In this document: positions 31,901 to 46,100 of the stretch, in pieces
How the letters are laid out: every line of letters begins with the position of its first letter
Numbering within the stretch: position 1 is the stretch's first letter
Origin: Megaleporinus macrocephalus
Lineage: Eukaryota > Chordata > Actinopteri > Characiformes > Anostomidae
DNA length: 64,000 bases
Direction: 5' to 3'
Assembly (NCBI GenBank): GCA_021613375.1
Contig: CM038705.1
Location: 12,352,711-12,416,710, forward strand
Program-made: the position numbers and the translations under genes
The notes under the pieces: model-generated
What the model was told of the DNA's origin: nothing
The model's database searches: none
What the model saw: the letters and a program-made list of their open reading frames with translations, nothing else

Positions 31901-33835
31901 GTTTGGTTTGGTTGTAACACTGTAACATGTTAATATTTATTTGGTATTTGGTTTTAATTTGTTAATATTTATTTAATGGTTATGTGTTTTTCAGTATCTA
32001 TTTCTAGGTTCATTCTACAGCGACTGTGTATAGTGAAGGTAAAAAACAAGAGCGGAGAGGGTCTGTCAGCGAGAGAAAGAGATGTAGCTGAGCTTACTGC
32101 TGGATTTGTATTCCATCTGTGAGTCAAGCTATAGCCAAATACAGCATTTAATGAATTCTGTCAGTTTGTAGGGGGAAACGCGGTGGTGACTTCAATAGCG
32201 GTATAAACACTACTACACTACTAGTTTCTCACGTCTAATAAGAGTACTTCAGTTCACTCCAGCATTCAGGAGAGCCGAGCGTGCGGCTGCTTGTCTAAAC
32301 AGGGCAGTAAAGAGCTGAAAGTAGCATAGAGTAGTCCGTTTTATTCTTATTGTATTTGTACTTGTTGTGCTATCCGGTGTGGACCGGATCAAGATGGGTT
32401 CCCTTTTTGAGTCTGGTTCCTCTCGAGGTTTCTTCCTCTTAAATCTGAGGGAATTTGTTCTTGCCACTGTCGCCCCTGGCTTATTCATTGGTGTGTTGTG
32501 GGGATCCAGATTTTTCTGTTAAGCTGCTTAGTGACATCTGTTGTAAAAGACACATATAAGTAAATAAACCTTAAACCCTAAGATACGGGTTTGAAAATGT
32601 GGGAACTGAAGTTGCGGTGCTGTAGCTCGGCCCGGCCCGTCTCGTAATACCACTTTGTAACCTCAAGAGGCGATGGTACCGTGAGAAGAAGCGGTAGCTC
32701 TGCTGTCCTGATGGCATATTGTATGAATTCGTCTACTTACATACTGTACAGTATGTGAAAGCAGTAGGCGAGCAAGGCAAGTAGGGCTGTGTATTGGTAA
32801 GAACCTGGTGATACAAGTATCGTGATACAGCGGTTTCAATTCAGTATATCATGATATACTGCGATACTGCAAGCAAAGTAATATATTGTGATTTTTCAAG
32901 TCCTACTATTAAAACACTCCACTAAATGAACAGGTTTGCCAATGTTTACAATAGCATTGCGCCCTTGGGCTGCTTGTTAATGTTGGAGTGGAGCTGAAAA
33001 TGAATTACAACACTGCCATCTAGTGGTCAGAGATTTCAACACAACACACCAGGAATGTGTGTTATTGAGAATCCATACAATTTCCAAAACATAATATCCC
33101 CATATTCAATATTTAATTATTTTCTTGCCCCCCTAACGACAAGTGTGTCTGAATTAACAGTATTTTTTACGCAGTAACTAAAAATTCCCCGGATTACCTA
33201 CTGAATCTGGAGACCGTAGCACACTGTGCTATCCCATGATTCAGCTGGAGCTGTGGAGGTTAGCGGTACTTGCGTATCTTTTGAGATTTAAAAAATGATT
33301 AAATGAAGGGGGATTATTTTCTCTGAGCTAAAGCTCGACATCTCCTGAGTATGTCTGTGAAAGGGGCTTTTCATGAATAGTGTGACAGTTACAGTTGGTG
33401 GTCTGACGCCTTTTGTTAAAGGGTGTTAGTCAGATGGTGGAGGTAGCGCGTCGGAAGTCATGTGGGTGCTAAACACTTGTGTACTGAAGAGCCGACAGCT
33501 TCACCTGTCCAGTAGTGACCACTGGGTCCAGTGTAGTCCGTACTGTCTGAGTAGGCGATTTTACGCGAAGCTTCAATCATATTGAATCATTTAAGAGCAG
33601 GTAGCCAATGGCAAGCACAGTAAATGCACCAATGGCTGGAACTTTTGGCAGGCAAACACTGTAAAGACCACCGCAGCCACCCGCTCTCGACAGGAACTGC
33701 ACTCAGAAAACAAAAGAAGTGATATAAATAGAAACTAAACATGAGTTACCATGGGTGTCGCTTTCCACCAAAATAGCACATTTGAAACAGTTTTTTATTA
33801 TCAGACATGTTTTCTGCTATGCACTAAATAACAGA

Positions 33836-33877
<42 letters not shown>

Positions 33878-36800
33878 TATCAAATAATCACAGTATTATT
33901 TACAAACGAACAGACTATGGAACATTAAAATGAGTGTATGTCGGAATCTATGTAGGTCTCTACTGTTTTTTTTTTAGCCTGTACAACAGGGAGGCAGTTA
34001 GTGTTTAGTCCTTAAAAAATAAAAACTTTCAATTAAATGAGGGGACATATCTAGTATGCTGGAAGTTTGGAATGAGCAGGGTAGAAAAATTTTGTTTTTG
34101 TACCTTTTATTCAATGACAACATGTGATGCATTCATACCGCTGAACACAAGTATATGTTTTTAGGGCTGTGTATGGGCAAAAACCTGGTGATACAATACA
34201 TGTCGTGATACAGCGGACACGATTCAATATATCATGATATACTGCGATACTGCAAGCAAAGTTATATACTAAGATTTTTCAGATCTTACTAATAAAACAC
34301 ACCACTATATCAACAGGTTTATCAATGCTTACAACAGCATTGCACCCTTGTGCTGCTTGTTAATGTTGGAGTGGAGCTAAAAATGGATTACAACCCTGCC
34401 ATCTAGTGGTCAGAGGTTTAAACACAACACACAACGATTCACTGAACATAATATCCCTATATTTGACATTTTGATATTTTCTTACACCCCTAATCTTTTT
34501 AGTATGTGCCAATGCCAAGCCTGATCCCGTAATGAATTACATGTTTAGAATGAAATGAAGTGAACTGTTAATGTAATAGGATATAACATGAGTCGAGTGT
34601 TGTTTTAGTGGAGAAGAGCTGGTTAGTCATGAAAAAAAGGTGCTTCTGTACGGCTGTAGGTAAAGTATGTATCATCTTTATCTGTAGCTCAGTGAAAGCA
34701 GAGAGGCTATTCAGTAGGTATATACAGACTTTGGTGGTAAACGTTGGTCATTTCCATCACTGTTTTGTTAGCTTACATGTCTCCACCCATAGCGGGAACT
34801 GGTTGTGTTTGTATTACTGGCTAAAATCACACAGTGTATATTCCTGGTGGGATTAGGCGTAGACAGAATTTTTTAAGTGACCAACAGCTTTGTGTCTGAC
34901 GGCGCACAGCTGCATACACTAGACTCATGTCATGAGGTGTCAGGTCGTGTTAGGATTTGGTATTTGTGCCTTTTTATGAGGTCCAGTGCGAGTACATGAG
35001 CAGGATTGGGATGATGTCATTTTGAACACCTCTAAATAGTAACTCTAAATGCATAGAGTTTGTATGTGACAGAAAACAGATATTGGGAATATGTATCTAT
35101 ATACAGTAATTACGTATCTGGAAGTGTCTTCAGTTCTTGTGACATTTTATTATATAGAATAATTTGTTTCACATGTTCAGAAAAATCTTTTTAAAAATAT
35201 TTACCCACAAAAAAGTATTTTAAAACAATAAACTTGAGCTTCAAATGTACTATTTCATAAACAACCATGGCAGTTTTAAAATAGACTGATATATCAATAT
35301 GATCAGTTATTAATCTCAGTGCTAAATTCTGAGTAGACTGATAAATCAATGTGATCAGTTATTAATATCAGTGTTACTGAACTCTGCTAAAGCCTGAGTA
35401 GACTGATAAATCAATGTGATCAGTTATTAATATCAGTGTTACTGAACTCTACTAAAGTCTGAGTAGACTGATAAATCAGTGTGATCAGTTATTAATCTCA
35501 GTGTTACTGAACACTACTAAAGACTGAGTAGACTGATAAATCAATGTGATCAGTTATTAATTTCAGTGTTACTGAACTCTACTAAAGCCTGAGTAGACTG
35601 ATAAATCAATGTGATCAGTTATTAATTTCAGTGTTACTGAACTCTACTAAAGCCTGAGTAGACTGATAAATCAATGTGATCAGTTATTAATCTCAGTGTT
35701 ACTGAACTCTACTAAAGTCTGAGTAGACTGATAAATCAATGTGATCAGTTATTAATATCAGTGTTACTGAACTCTACTAAAGTCTGAGTAGACTGATAAA
35801 TCAATGTGATCAATTATTAATCTCAGTGTTACTGAACTCTACTAAAGTCTGAGTAGACTGATAAATCAATGTGATCAGTTATTAATCTCAGTGTTACTGA
35901 ACTCTACTAAAGTCTGAGTAGACTGATAAATCAATGTGATCAGTTATTAATCTCAGTGTTACTGAACTCTACTAAAGTCTGAGTAGACTGATAGATCAAT
36001 GTGATCAATTATAAATCTCAGTGTTACTGAACTCTACTAAAGCCTGAGTAGACTGATAAATCAATGTGATCAATTATTAATCTCAGTGTTACTGAACTCT
36101 ACTAAAGTCTGAGTAGACTGATAAATCAATGTGATCAATTATAAATCTCAGTGTTACTGAACTCTACTAAAGTCTGAGTAGACTGATAAATCAATGTGAT
36201 CAATTATAAATCTCAGTGTTACTGAACTCTACTAAAGTCTGAGTAGACTGATAAATCAATGTGATCAGTTATTAATTTCAGTGTTACTGAACTCTACTAA
36301 AGACTGAGTAGACTGATAAATCAATGTGATCAGTTATTAATTTCAGTGTTACTGAACTCTACTAAAGACTGAGTAGACTGATAAATCAATGTGATCAGTT
36401 ATTAATATCAGTGTTACTGAACTCTACTAAAGCCTGAGTAGACTGATAAATCAATGTGATCAGTTATTAATTTCAGTGTTACTGAACTCTACTAAAAACT
36501 GAGTAGACTGATAAATCAATGTGAATGTGCAGTCGTTTGCAACAGTTTGTGTAAAATGATATGTTGTGTTAAATGATTGTTAAATTATATTTTGAAGAAA
36601 AAAAAAAAGTTTTGTGCATATTTTTTTCCCTACATGATAATCTCAGTAATAACTAAACAATAACTCAGCAAATACTCGACTTAAATTTCTTATTGTTAGA
36701 GGTTGAGATTACTTGTTTGAACCATATATAATTTAATGTTCAGATTTTTGTATATGACTTTTGTAACAGAATACTGAGTACATTTACTGTTTAGAATTCA

Positions 36801-37133
36801 ACCATTGAATGGACAGAATCAATAATTCTAGTGTGTCTTAGTTTATTCATTTTAAATAGAATTATACATGGCATGAGGACATTCTCCATAAACAGATATG
36901 AAGGATTAGGTTCAAAACAATTGGATTTTATTTATTTATCTTGCATGTGTGTCTGATGATACACCTGCGGTGGTACATTATAAACGCCAATCTGCTGCCA
37001 TACTTACATTTTTGACTTCATCCGTAAAACACTGTGCATAAACTATTGATCACAGAGTGAAATGAGCCTTCACTATTCTTCAAGCATTACTCAAAAGCTT
37101 TATTAATTAAAATTAAACTGAATGTTTTGTCAC

Positions 37134-37195
<62 letters not shown>

Positions 37196-40100
37196 GCTGC
37201 TGCTGCATTGATTTCCAAATGTTTGTAACAATTGTATAACCAAATACAATAATATTCTATACAGTATGTCCTCAATTATGTTATTATTTAGATGTACAAA
37301 TCAAAAGAAAGCTATTTACTATTTGCTATTGTGCAAAAAGTTCCTGCAGAATCTGTGCCTTTAAATAAAATCTTGAGTCTCAACAAAATAATGAATTCAA
37401 GGCATACTACATTTAGAGATTCCATAAAGCATTCAATTTTTTTCAGTCTATGATGAAAGATAATGACTTTGCTGGCTCAAAAACATGATTTATTGTCGCA
37501 TCACTCCACACCAGCAGGCAGGGAAAAATAATATTAATATAATGGAATTTAATCAACAATATCGTGTTGCACGTTCCTCTCCTCACCACCCCCACCTAGA
37601 ATCATGCAATATGTGAGACCCTCTGTGATATCTAGTGATATCTGTCACAGTGTGAAAGTACAATGCTTATGTTTTCCAATTTATGTTGACTTTAAATGGT
37701 TTGCTGAGAATTGTAATTGAATTAATATGAATTAGACATACACTCACCTTACTGTTAATTATTATATTAGTAGGGTTGTACTATTCAAGACCGGTTACTG
37801 GAAGCTGAAGTATTATTGAATATAAACAAAATAAGAATAAAAAGAATACATCTGTATGGGGTTGTGCGATATTGACAGAAAATGATATCTGGATATGTTC
37901 TGTAATTTTGTGGATAATGATAATAAACAATATTTTACATTATTTAAAAATGTGTATTTATTATATTATATTATATAACATTTTACTAGGTTGCACATCT
38001 TAAAGGATATTAATATCCATCCATTTATTCATTGTTCTCCACTTTATCACGCTAGTTGGGGTCACAGGTGGGGGCTGGAGCCAATCCCAGCGTTATTGGT
38101 TGAAGGCCCTGTTTAAGAGGATGACTCACTGAAGTTTGCTGAGTGTGTGTTCAGACAGACACCCTAGCTGGTTTAGGTCTGTCTTGGACAGTGCGCTCTC
38201 TTCATACTCCTCATACTCTCTTCATACTCTGTTCATACTCTGTTCATACTCTGTTCATACTCCTCATACTCTGTTCATACTCTGTTCATACTCTGTTCAT
38301 ACTCCTCATACTCTGTTCATACTCCTCATACTCTCTTCATACTCTGTTCATACTCCTCATACTCTGTTCATACTCTGTTCATACTCTGTTCATACTCTGT
38401 TCATACTCCTCATACTCTGTTCATACTCCTCATACTCTCTTCATACTCTGTTCATACTCCTCATACTCTGTTCATACTCTGTTCATACTCTGTTCATACT
38501 CTGTTCATACTCCTCATACTCTCTTCATACTCTCTTCATACTCTGTTCATACTCCTCATACTCTGTTCATACTCTGTTCATACTCTGTTCATACTCTGTT
38601 CATACTCCTCATACTCTGTTCATACTCCTCATACTCTCTTCATACTCTCTTCATACTCCTCATACTCTGTTCATACTCTGTTCATACTCCTCATACTCTG
38701 TTCATACTCCTCATACTCCTCATACTCTCTTCATACTCTGTTCATACTCCTCATACTCTGTTCATACTCTGTTCATACTCTGTTCATACTCCTCATACTC
38801 TGTTCATACTCTTCATACTCTCTTCATACTCTGTTCATACTCTGTTCATACTCCTCATACTCTGTTCATACTCTGTTCATACTCTGTTCATACTCTGTTC
38901 ATACTCCTCATACTCTGTTCATACTCCTCATACTCTGTTCATACTCTGTTCATACTCTGTTCATACTCCTCATACTCTGTTCATACTCCTCATACTCTCT
39001 TCATACTCCTCATACTCTGTTCATACTCCTCATACTCCTCATACTCTGTTCATACTCCTCACACTCTGTTCATACTCCTCATACTCTCTTCATACTCTGT
39101 TCATACTCCTCATACTCTGTTCATACTCCTCATACTCTCTTCATACTCCTCACACTCTGTTCATACTCCTCACACTCTGTTCATACTCCTCATACTCTCT
39201 TCATACTCTGTTCATACTCCTCATACTCTGTTCATACTCCTCATACTCTCTTCATACTCTTCATACTCTCTTCATACTCTGTTCATACTCCTCATACTCT
39301 GTTCATACTCCTCATACTCTCTTCATACTCCTCATACTCTCTTCATACTCTGTTCATACTCCTCATACTCTGTTCATACTCCTCATACTCTGTTCATACT
39401 CCTCATACTCTGTTCATACTCCTCATACTCTGTTCATACTCCTCATACTCTCTTCATACTCTTCATACTCTGTTCATACTCTGTTCATACTCCTCATACT
39501 CTCTTCATACTCTTCATACTCTCTTCATACTCTGTTCATACTCCTCACACTCTGTTCATACTCCTCATACTCTCTTCATACTCTGTTCATACTCCTCATA
39601 CTCTGTTCATACTCCTCATACTCTGTTCATACTCCTCATACTCCTCATACTCTGTTCATACTCCTCATACTCTGTTCATACTCTGTTCATACTCCTCATA
39701 CTCCTCATACTCTCTTCATACTCCTCATACTCTCTTCATACTCCTCATACTCTGTTCATACTCTGTTCATACTCCTCATACTCCTCATACTCTCTTCATA
39801 CTCCTCAAACTCTCTTCATACTCCTCAAACTCTCTTCATACTCCTCATACTCTGTTCATACTCCTCATACTCTGTTCATACTCCTCATAATCTGTTCATA
39901 CTCTGTTCGTACTCCTCATACTCTCTTCATACTCCTCATACACTCTTCATACTTCTCATACTCTGTTCACACTCCTCATACTCTCTTCATACTCCTCATA
40001 CTCTCTTCATACTCCTCATACTCTCTTCATACTCCTCATACTCTCTTCATACTCCTCATACACTCTTCATACTCCTCACACTCTGTTCACACTCCTTATA

Positions 40101-43100
40101 CTCTGGTCATACTCCTCATACTCCCTTCATACTCCTCATACTCCCTTCATACTCCACACTCCTCATGCAAAGTTTCACTAACCATACGCTAGAAGACTTT
40201 TAAAAGACTCTGAAAAGATTTAAAGTTTAATAGATTAAAGTCTGACTCCCTCTCACATCTAAAGACTAGTTATAGACTTTTACTCACAGACTAGTCACAG
40301 GCTATGATTTTGCAAAGACTGGGGGTCTTTCAGAGTCACTGTTTACAAAACTGCTACTAGATTCCTTTTGAGATGATTTCCTTCAGCTTTTATATTATAT
40401 TATAATAATATAATAATATATAATATATATTAGATATTATATATAGGGCTTCTGCGATTTCTGTCCACCTTTTTTCCTTTTCCACTCTGTCGTGGTATAA
40501 ATGTGAAGGCATGTGAAAGAGGCACTCTTGCTCACTCCACAGCTCACTCCACAGCTTCACCAGTTTCTCCTTCTCTTATACAGTCCAAGAGAACCGCAGC
40601 TTCCAGACTCCCCTCCATGTCTAACTTCTTTACCCGCCAGACATTACTGTACTCGCCTCACGGCTTCCCGTTTGGTGGTGAACAGAGCTCTCCTATTGGT
40701 TCACGATGTTCACATCACTATTAGCGTGAGCCGAGACTTACGACCTACACTAAACGATCAAGATGACTCGAGCAAGACTCTCAAGACTGGAAACATTGGA
40801 AATTTATCTGCGACAGTAAAATCTCTAGAAAGTCGTTTGGTGTAAGGTAAGCATAAGACTAATATAGTAATAATTAATAATGTTTTAGGTCATACATTAT
40901 TTAATGTTGCGTTTCACAACATATATTAAACAAACATGATATGTATTAGTCTATGTAACGTAAAATGAATTACATGGTTGTACAATTAACAAAAAAACTA
41001 ACTAATTATCTTAATCTGGCTTTGATCTTGTCTCGGTCTCACTCCTGGTCTCAGTTTTAAGTTTGGCTCTGATTTAGCGGCCTTGACTGAAACAATAACT
41101 ATTAGTCACATTACTATTCATTAAACTCATTATTATTATTATTATTATTATCAGTATTATTCTATTCTTTTTTCACATTTGTGGTAGGTCTTGATGCTTA
41201 CAACATTAATTGTCGTAAACTGTATTAATTTGTATTTTCTAAGTGATTGAATAATATTTATTTATCAGTTATTTAGAGTATTCTCTAATTACGCTGAGCT
41301 TTCTGTAATGAAATGATTATGGAACGCACGGCACAATTTCAGTGTCTCGTTTAGTTCATGCTGCGTCTTCGGGTTGACTTGTGCTTTTGGTGCAGAATTG
41401 GTGCTGCAGCAGTGTGTTACGCAACTGATGGTGGCACTCAGTCGTGTAATTGTTGCCATGGTGATAGCAGTAGATTTCTGGTAGGGCCATGCGGTTATCA
41501 TCTATCTATCCCAAGTAGTGTTTTAAACAGACTACTTTCAACACTTTGGAAATTGAACTCTTAATAGAATGCTCCCCTGGCTGCTATGGTGTGCTGAAGG
41601 TGATAGAATGTTTTGTTGGAGTTTTATTGAACAATGTAGTGTTTTCCCTCATCTGTCTATCGTCGTAACGTAGACACAGCATTACATTGCTTGGTATAGT
41701 AGGAAATTGTAGCTCCTGTTCAGAAGCCCTCATGTACGGAGTCTAAATAAACTTTATCAAGTTAATAGGCTTTTATTGTCGATCCATCTGCGTACAAGTA
41801 CACAGTGGAGTGAAATTTCATTCCTCCAGGAACAACACGGTGCAACATAGAACTAAGAGTACAAAGTGCAAACGTGCAGACACAAGTTTTAACTAGAAAC
41901 AATAAATACTATAAATACTATATACTGAGGTAGTACTGGGTAGAGGCAGAAGTAAACAGTGTAAACACAGTAACAGTAGCAATGTTTAAGATGGAAGTAT
42001 ATGTGTAAGTATAGACCAGGGGTATTTAATTCAGGGGTATTTAATTAGAGTTCAGTAAGGTCCAGTTAGAGGAGATTACCTCAGGCCAAGGTCCGGAACG
42101 TCATCATTTCTAATGTGTGTTATGATTCAGTGGTGTATCCTGTATACTGAAGTAGTCTAGTATCAGCATCTTATACCACCAGCTACTGAAACACCAACAC
42201 ATCACACATACTGTTCAGTATATTTCAGTATATTTACTGTTTCAATGATAAACTGAATGAATTATTTATAAAACTTCTAATAAATATTTTTCTATACTTC
42301 AAGTAAAAACAAGGGCTACATTAAAGAAAAAAAAAAAACAACCAGAATGCTTTTAAACAAAAGAGCATCTTAAAGTGTTTATTTATTGAGAAAGGAAATA
42401 AAACGTGTGTCTTCTTGTTAACTCAGCTTCACAGATTGACATGTTGGTTTTACAGAGCGGTATTCTCCAAAACTTTTTTGGGCTTTTCTGTTTTTAGAGC
42501 ACGTTATTCTTTCTGACTCGCTTTAGTCTCCGGCTGCTGCTCCTCGCTTCATACCTCATACCTCATCTGTGTGCACGCCGTACAGCCCCAATGTGCACAG
42601 ATCTGATTGGCTGAGGAGCACCTTTGGTGATCTTACAGCTCACGCGATTGGTCTTGGAGTTCACTTCACCGTAAAGCCCGTATACCGTATAGACGAGAAA
42701 AGCTCCGCCGCTTAAAATAAACACAGTCAGAATTAAATCATCCTCAATAGTTTATCTGCTTGGGTCCATATTGGACAACGTCTGGGTCCGGATCCGGACT
42801 GCAGTCCTCCTATTAGTGACCCCTGGTATGTAGTATGTATGTAAGGGGGTATTCAAATCCGTCCCTCTGAGTTTAAATACCTGATCACTTGAGAAACAAA
42901 GCTGTTGCAGAGTCTGGCAGTGGAGGCACGTGTGTGAGGGTTGGATGGGGTCGTCCACAATGCTGGTGGCTTTGTGTGTGCAGTGTGCGGTGTAGATGTC
43001 TGGAATAAGTAATGGTAATTGTTGGAACAGCAGCACTCACAGTGTTTTGTTTTTTGTGCAGGTCCTGAACCAAGCCAAGTGAAAAAAGATGGCCGACCTG

Positions 43101-46100
43101 CAGAAGATGCTGAGAACACTGTAGACCAGAAGAAGAAGAAGAAGAAGAACTCTCTGGCAAAAGACGAGGAAGAAGAATTCACAGATGTGAGCGTGGAAAT
43201 GGAGTGCGACGATGACGAGAAGGAAGGAGACGAGGTGAAGGGAGAGGAAACTCCAGCAGAGGAGGAAAGGGAACCCGAAGGAGCAGATGAGGAGAAAGAA
43301 GAAGCCGGAGAAGTGGAGGAGGTGGTGGGAGAGGAGGAGGAGGAGGAGGAGGAGGAGGAGGAGGGCCGAGAGACGGACGCTACGTCGAAGCAGAAGAAAA
43401 GCCGCATGGAATGCCGCGACTGCGGCAAGTTGTTCACTCGCCGGGAGACGTACAACCTGCATCGCCACTTTCACATGCATCAGGACGAGCAGGCGTCCCT
43501 CACCTGCAAAGAATGCGGCCTCACCTTCCAGCATCGCAGCAGCCTCATCAAGCACCGCACCGAGCACAAGCGAAACGGCGTTCCTCGTCCAGCTCTGGCC
43601 TCACGCCGACGAAGGCAGAGGGCGTTCAAAGAAGAAATGCTGTTCGACTGCGACCACTGCGGCGATCGTTTCGCATCGGTGGTCCGCTATAGACTCCACG
43701 CTTGCCAGCAAAACCTGGAAAAGCCTTACCGCTGCCCCCTGTGCCGTAAAGAGTTCCAATACAGAGTGTCCATCAATGCCCACATGCAGAGCCATTCGCT
43801 GGATAGTCCTTACAGGTGCCTTGAGTGTAACAAGGGCTTTCAGTGTGCTGTGACGCTACACGTTCACCAGCGCTCACACGCTGCCCTCAAACCATACGAA
43901 TGCCCTGACTGCGGCATGGTCTTCAGGCACCGTTCGTTTATGGAGGACCACCGGCGTAGGCACACGGAAGAAAGGCCCCACCAGTGCAAGATATGCGGCA
44001 AAAGCTTCAAATATGGCAGCCTCTTGCAACAGCATCAGTACCTGCACACTGGCCAGAAGCCGTACCGGTGCTCGGAATGCGGCAAGAGGTTTGCGTTTGC
44101 GCAGAACATGCGTACCCACTGTCGCCAGCATAAGAAACCCCCCGTTTTCGCGAGTCCGGTGCCGCGTGTTACAAATCACCACGTGGCATATGGTGCAGAT
44201 TTAGGAACAGTAGGTAAAGAGAACACGAACCATGAGGTGGAGAAGCAGCGCAACTGTCCACTCTGCCCTCGCTTGTTCTACAAAGCTGCTGACCTCAGAG
44301 AGCACATGCTAATCCATGAGGCGGAATACGAGAACATGAGTAACGGCAAAAAAGCTGATCAGGTCTTGGCCTGCCCGTTCTGTCCGCTGAAATTCTTGGA
44401 CGAGCCCACCTTGCAGTCCCATGTGCTGACTCATCAGGTTACCTCCTTGCCTTTGAAGAGGGAGGTTCTCAGTGTGGCAAGGGCAGGGAGTACTGAAAAC
44501 ATGGCGGGCGCAGGGGAATGGGGAGACCAGACGGAGAAGAAACCTCTGAAATGCAGAGACTGCGGGAAATGCTTCCGCTACCGCTCGGTTTTAGAGCTGC
44601 ACATGCGCATACACAACAAGGGATACCAGTGCCACATTTGCAAGAAGTCGTTCCGATTCAGCAGCTACCTGCAGCAGCACTTAATCATTCATTCGGGGAA
44701 GAAGCCATACAAGTGCCCGGACTGTGGTAAGGACTTTGCGTTTCTTCAGAACATGAAGACCCACCAGAGACTGCACCAACAGAAGCCTTTCCGCTGCACG
44801 CAGTGCCGCAAAGGGTACAGCGATGAGAGTCAGCTGCAGCGACACATGCTTTCTCATTCGGGGGAGAAGCCTCACAAGTGCCACCTCTGTGACAAGAGTT
44901 TCGGGTTAGCGTACCTGCTTCGTGACCACTTGAACACGCACACCGGGGAGAGGCCCCACCGTTGCCAAGAGTGCCATAAATCATTCCCCTGGCTCAGCAG
45001 TCTCCTCGTCCACCAAAAGATCCACGCCCGCAAGCGTCAAGCGTTGAACCAGTCTTTTTCTTCGTTCGCGGTTTCCCAGAGAGGGAAGACGAGGGGCATT
45101 GGCGGCAGGGGCCGAAGAAACAGTAGATGGATTTCGAGCTGGCCGAGGATGGGAGGAGAGCTCGATAGGACCATGTCACTGCAACAGTCGCCTTTTCCTG
45201 GTCAGATTTTGCAGGGGCCAGCGGTGCCAAACATGATAGGGCAGCCCTCTGTTTCCGATGCAGACGTGCTTGAACAAGCTCAGCTGAGGTCCTGGCAGTC
45301 GGAGAACCAGGCCAGGACTGTTCAGTTGCAGCAGCAATGGCAAATACACATTAAGCCACAGATGCAGCAGCACAAATGGGTGTCTGATGGGCCACCCAAT
45401 GACATGAAACAGCAGTGGCAAGCTGGAGTGCATCTGAAACCTATCTTGCCAAAACTGGATGGTTTGCAGCAACAGCAGAACCCTGCCTGGGTTGGGTCAG
45501 CTTCCACGCAGCATCTGGAGAACTGCACGACACAGGATAATGGTGTCGCAGCTCTGGGCTTTACTCCTGGTCCATCACAGGCGCCGAATGACCAAGAACA
45601 GAAGAAGCCTCCCTTCTGGACGAGTTCACCAACAGCAACGCCAAAGTCACCATGCAATGCAGATGAGTCGTCACTGGATATGAGAATACACTCACCGGTG
45701 TCGAAGACTCCGAACTCGCCAGGCGAATGGTCTGTTTCATCTGATGTAGTTCAGAACACTAAGGCTGAAGTACCGTCAGCAAAGGACCGAATAAAATTTG
45801 CCTTGAAAACAGCTGACAGCTTATTGCAGGCAAGTAATGACTCCGATAAAGCCAACAGTGGAGATGAGCAGCCACAGGGGCATTCATCCACACGAACAGG
45901 GCAAAGGAGTTTCAGAACTAAGAACAAACAAGAAAAAGCTGCAAACGAAGTGGAGGGACAGCAGTCCCAGCTGCATATAATGCAACACTCTTCGCAGCAA
46001 CAGCAGTTGCAACTGGTCCTGCAACCCCCACCGCAAATGCAGCTTCTCCAGCAGCCCTTGCAGCAACTGCAGCAGGAACAGTTACAGCAACAGTTGCAGC

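Noticed and set aside
38136..40203. Two very long plus-strand ORFs (584 and 686 codons)
   Set aside because: They are translations of a 9/11-bp minisatellite whose units lack stop codons. The peptide is a simple repeat in both frames, and there is no start, splice or domain evidence.
42752..43036. Minus-strand ORF before ZF-B exon 2
   Set aside because: It overlaps a probable transposon end and the intron acceptor region; no domain.
43037..43853. Long minus-strand and alternate-frame ORFs over the acidic part and fingers of ZF-B
   Set aside because: Shadow frames of Glu-, Lys- and Cys-rich codons; the finger frame is clearly the coding one.
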